Origin: Magnetovibrio blakemorei
Lineage (GTDB): Bacteria > Pseudomonadota > Alphaproteobacteria > Rhodospirillales > Magnetovibrionaceae
Reading direction: 5' to 3'
Assembly (NCBI RefSeq): GCF_001746755.1
Contig: NZ_MCGG01000067.1
Span: 1 to 64,000, forward strand
Length of the DNA: 64,000 bases
Made by a program: the position numbers and the translations under genes. This document shows positions 62,561 to 64,000 of the stretch, in pieces (position 1 is the stretch's first letter; the number at the start of each line of letters is the position of its first letter). The notes under the pieces were generated by a model. The model worked only from the letters and a program-made list of their open reading frames with translations, was not told where the DNA came from and made no database searches.

Positions 62561-64000
62561 TTACTTCCCCTCCTCTTCCGGATCAACAAAACGCGGGAAC
62601 ACGCCTGCGGGGGGCGGCAACTGGGTGCCCGGCACCAAGGCATGGCCTTCGCCCATGAAGTCAAAACTGCGGTGCTCCGGCGAAATCGCCAACAGGTCGA
62701 GCATCTTGGCCATGGATTGGGGCATAAACGGCTGCAAAATCAAACCCAAATGGCGAATGCATTCGGCCAGCACATAGAGCACCGTTTCCATGCGTGGAGG
62801 ATCTTCTTTTTTGAGCTTCCAAGGTGCTTGGCGGTCCACATAGCCGTTGCATGCACGAACCACCACCCAGATGTCTTCCAGCGCGCCGTTAAAGGCCTGC
62901 ACGTCCATGCGTTCGCGGGCTTGGTCCAATGTCGTGCGCGCGGCGCCCAGCATTTGTAAGTCGTCTTCGGTGAATTCGCCATGTTGAGGCACCGCGCCGC
63001 CACAGTTTTTGTTGACCATCGACAGCACCCGCTGGGCCAGATTGCCCAAATCGTTGGCCAGTTCACCGTTCATGCGCGACACCATGGCCGCGTGAGAAAA
63101 GTCGCCATCATTGCCAAAGGGCACTTCGCGCATCAAGAAATAGCGCACCGGGTCCAGGCCGTAACGGTCCACCAATTCGATGGGATCAATGACGTTTCCG
63201 GTGGATTTGGAGATTTTCTGACCTTCGTTGGTCCACCAGCCATGGGCAAACACGCGCTTGGGCGGCTCGATCCCGGCGGCCATCAAAAATGCTGGCCAAT
63301 AGACCGCGTGAAAGCGCAAAATATCCTTGCCCACCATGTGCAGGTCGGCGGGCCAATAGGTTTGGAATTCGCCATGGTTTTCATCGGGAAAGCCGACGGC
63401 GGTGATGTAGTTGGTCAACGCATCCAGCCACACGTACATGATGTGGTCTTCGTCGCCGGGAACCGGAATGCCCCATTTGAACGTGGTGCGCGACACCGAC
63501 AGGTCCAACAGCCCGCCTTCAACAAATTTGGTGACTTCGTTGCGTCGGGTTTTGGGCAAGATGAAATCGGGGTTTTCGTCATAGAACTTGAGCAGTCGAT
63601 CGCCCCACGCTGATAGCTTGAAGAAGTAACTGGCTTCTTCGACCCATTCAACAGGAGCGCCGGTGGGCGCGGTAAAGACGCCGTCTTTGCCTTTGGTGAG
63701 TTCGCTTTCGGCATAAAAGGCTTCATCGCGGACCGAATACCAGCCCGCATATTTGTCCAAATAGATTTCGCCCCGCTCTTTCAGACGCTTCCACAATTCC
63801 TGAACCGACAGGCGATGGCGTTCTTCGGTGGTGCGGATGAAATCGTCGTTGGTGAAATTCATCGTGCCCAAAAGATCGCGAAACCGCTGCGACACTTGAT
63901 CGGTGAAGGTTTGCGGATCGACGCCTTTGTCGTTGGCGGATTTTTCAACCTTCTGCCCGTGCTCGTCGGTTCCGGTGAGGAATTTGACGTCGTAGCCGTC
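62561..64000 (-). CDS. metG: Methionyl-tRNA synthetase (partial, C-terminal 479 residues)
   Basis: The frame enters from the right edge (DGYDVKFLTGTDEHGQKVEK) and runs to the stop at 62561. It has YAGWYSVRDEAFY, KISKS in GQKISKSTGNVIDP, and the anticodon-binding helical domain near the C-terminus (LDQARERMDVQAFNGALEDIWVVVRACNGYVDRQAPW). No zinc knuckle Cys appear in the part seen, fitting the short MetG form common in alphaproteobacteria. The N-terminus, including HIGH, is outside the window. Confidence 0.95.
   Translation of the reverse strand, partial: DGYDVKFLTGTDEHGQKVEKSANDKGVDPQTFTDQVSQRFRDLLGTMNFTNDDFIRTTEERHRLSVQELWKRLKERGEIYLDKYAGWYSVRDEAFYAESELTKGKDGVFTAPTGAPVEWVEEASYFFKLSAWGDRLLKFYDENPDFILPKTRRNEVTKFVEGGLLDLSVSRTTFKWGIPVPGDEDHIMYVWLDALTNYITAVGFPDENHGEFQTYWPADLHMVGKDILRFHAVYWPAFLMAAGIEPPKRVFAHGWWTNEGQKISKSTGNVIDPIELVDRYGLDPVRYFLMREVPFGNDGDFSHAAMVSRMNGELANDLGNLAQRVLSMVNKNCGGAVPQHGEFTEDDLQMLGAARTTLDQARERMDVQAFNGALEDIWVVVRACNGYVDRQAPWKLKKEDPPRMETVLYVLAECIRHLGLILQPFMPQSMAKMLDLLAISPEHRSFDFMGEGHALVPGTQLPPPAGVFPRFVDPEEEGK

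Overview
The window looks like chromosomal DNA of a motile, free-living alphaproteobacterium, most likely a Rhodospirillales-like marine lineage. Supporting signs are the nifR3/dusB-ntrB-ntrC-ntrY-ntrX block followed by trkA, D-amino-acid transaminase, hfq and hflX; a fused ispDF; a ubiquinol-cytochrome c chaperone gene next to a YceD gene and rpmF-plsX-fabH-ihfA; a proton-pumping pyrophosphatase; and many chemotaxis or c-di-GMP genes. The exact genus is not assigned.

Layout. 1-7.1 kb: 5' part of motA, a flavin reductase, a membrane methyltransferase, threonine dehydratase, cheW, hemB and a PAS-GGDEF diguanylate cyclase. 7.2-15 kb: panD, rpiB, glyA, nrdR and the riboflavin run ribD-ribE-ribBX-ribH followed by nusB and thiL, closely packed on the plus strand. 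15-23.4 kb: hppA with a structured leader, bamE, cytochrome bc1 chaperone, yceD, rpmF, plsX, fabH, ihfA and a MerR regulator. 23.4-29.7 kb: tRNA-Pro(GGG), an HD-GYP protein, two candidate small RNAs, cutA, an atypical receiver protein, ispDF and a CcsA-like protein. 29.8-46.3 kb: the Ntr operon, trkA, hfq-hflX, an inositol-phosphatase-family enzyme, a beta-hydroxyacid dehydrogenase and a Cache chemoreceptor. 46.3-49.2 kb: lipoprotein, mazG, a YkgJ-type protein and a YchJ-type protein on the minus strand. 61-64 kb: a metallo-beta-lactamase-fold hydrolase, tatD and the 3' part of metG.

The standout region is 49,351-60,806: an 11,456-bp prophage inserted exactly in the chromosomal dif site. A 17-bp core (TGTATATTATGGAAAAT) lies at both ends; the left copy sits in a full XerC/XerD dif site and the right copy has a degenerate XerC arm. 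No integrase gene is present, so the element probably uses the host XerCD recombinases. It encodes a major capsid protein resembling PM2 (Corticoviridae) P2, an FtsK/HerA-type packaging ATPase, at least eight small single- or double-membrane-span proteins, glycine-rich spike candidates and a lysis set (SleB-like hydrolase plus a holin resembling the GTA type). It is therefore a tailless, probably membrane-containing double-jelly-roll virus. Its replication module is unlike PM2: a Rep_trans-family initiator of the kind found in filamentous phages and plasmids, plus a DUF736 protein with an SSB-like acidic tail.

Phage genes form one minus-strand series: replication genes upstream, then ATPase, then a terminator-like hairpin, then virion and lysis genes. 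A divergent plus-strand HTH regulator reads across the right junction, so integration replaces its C-terminus: in the excised circle it would end with 25 residues encoded at the left end of the prophage. The 360-bp divergent control region carries GTTAAC repeats and nested inverted repeats that may be operators and a replication origin.
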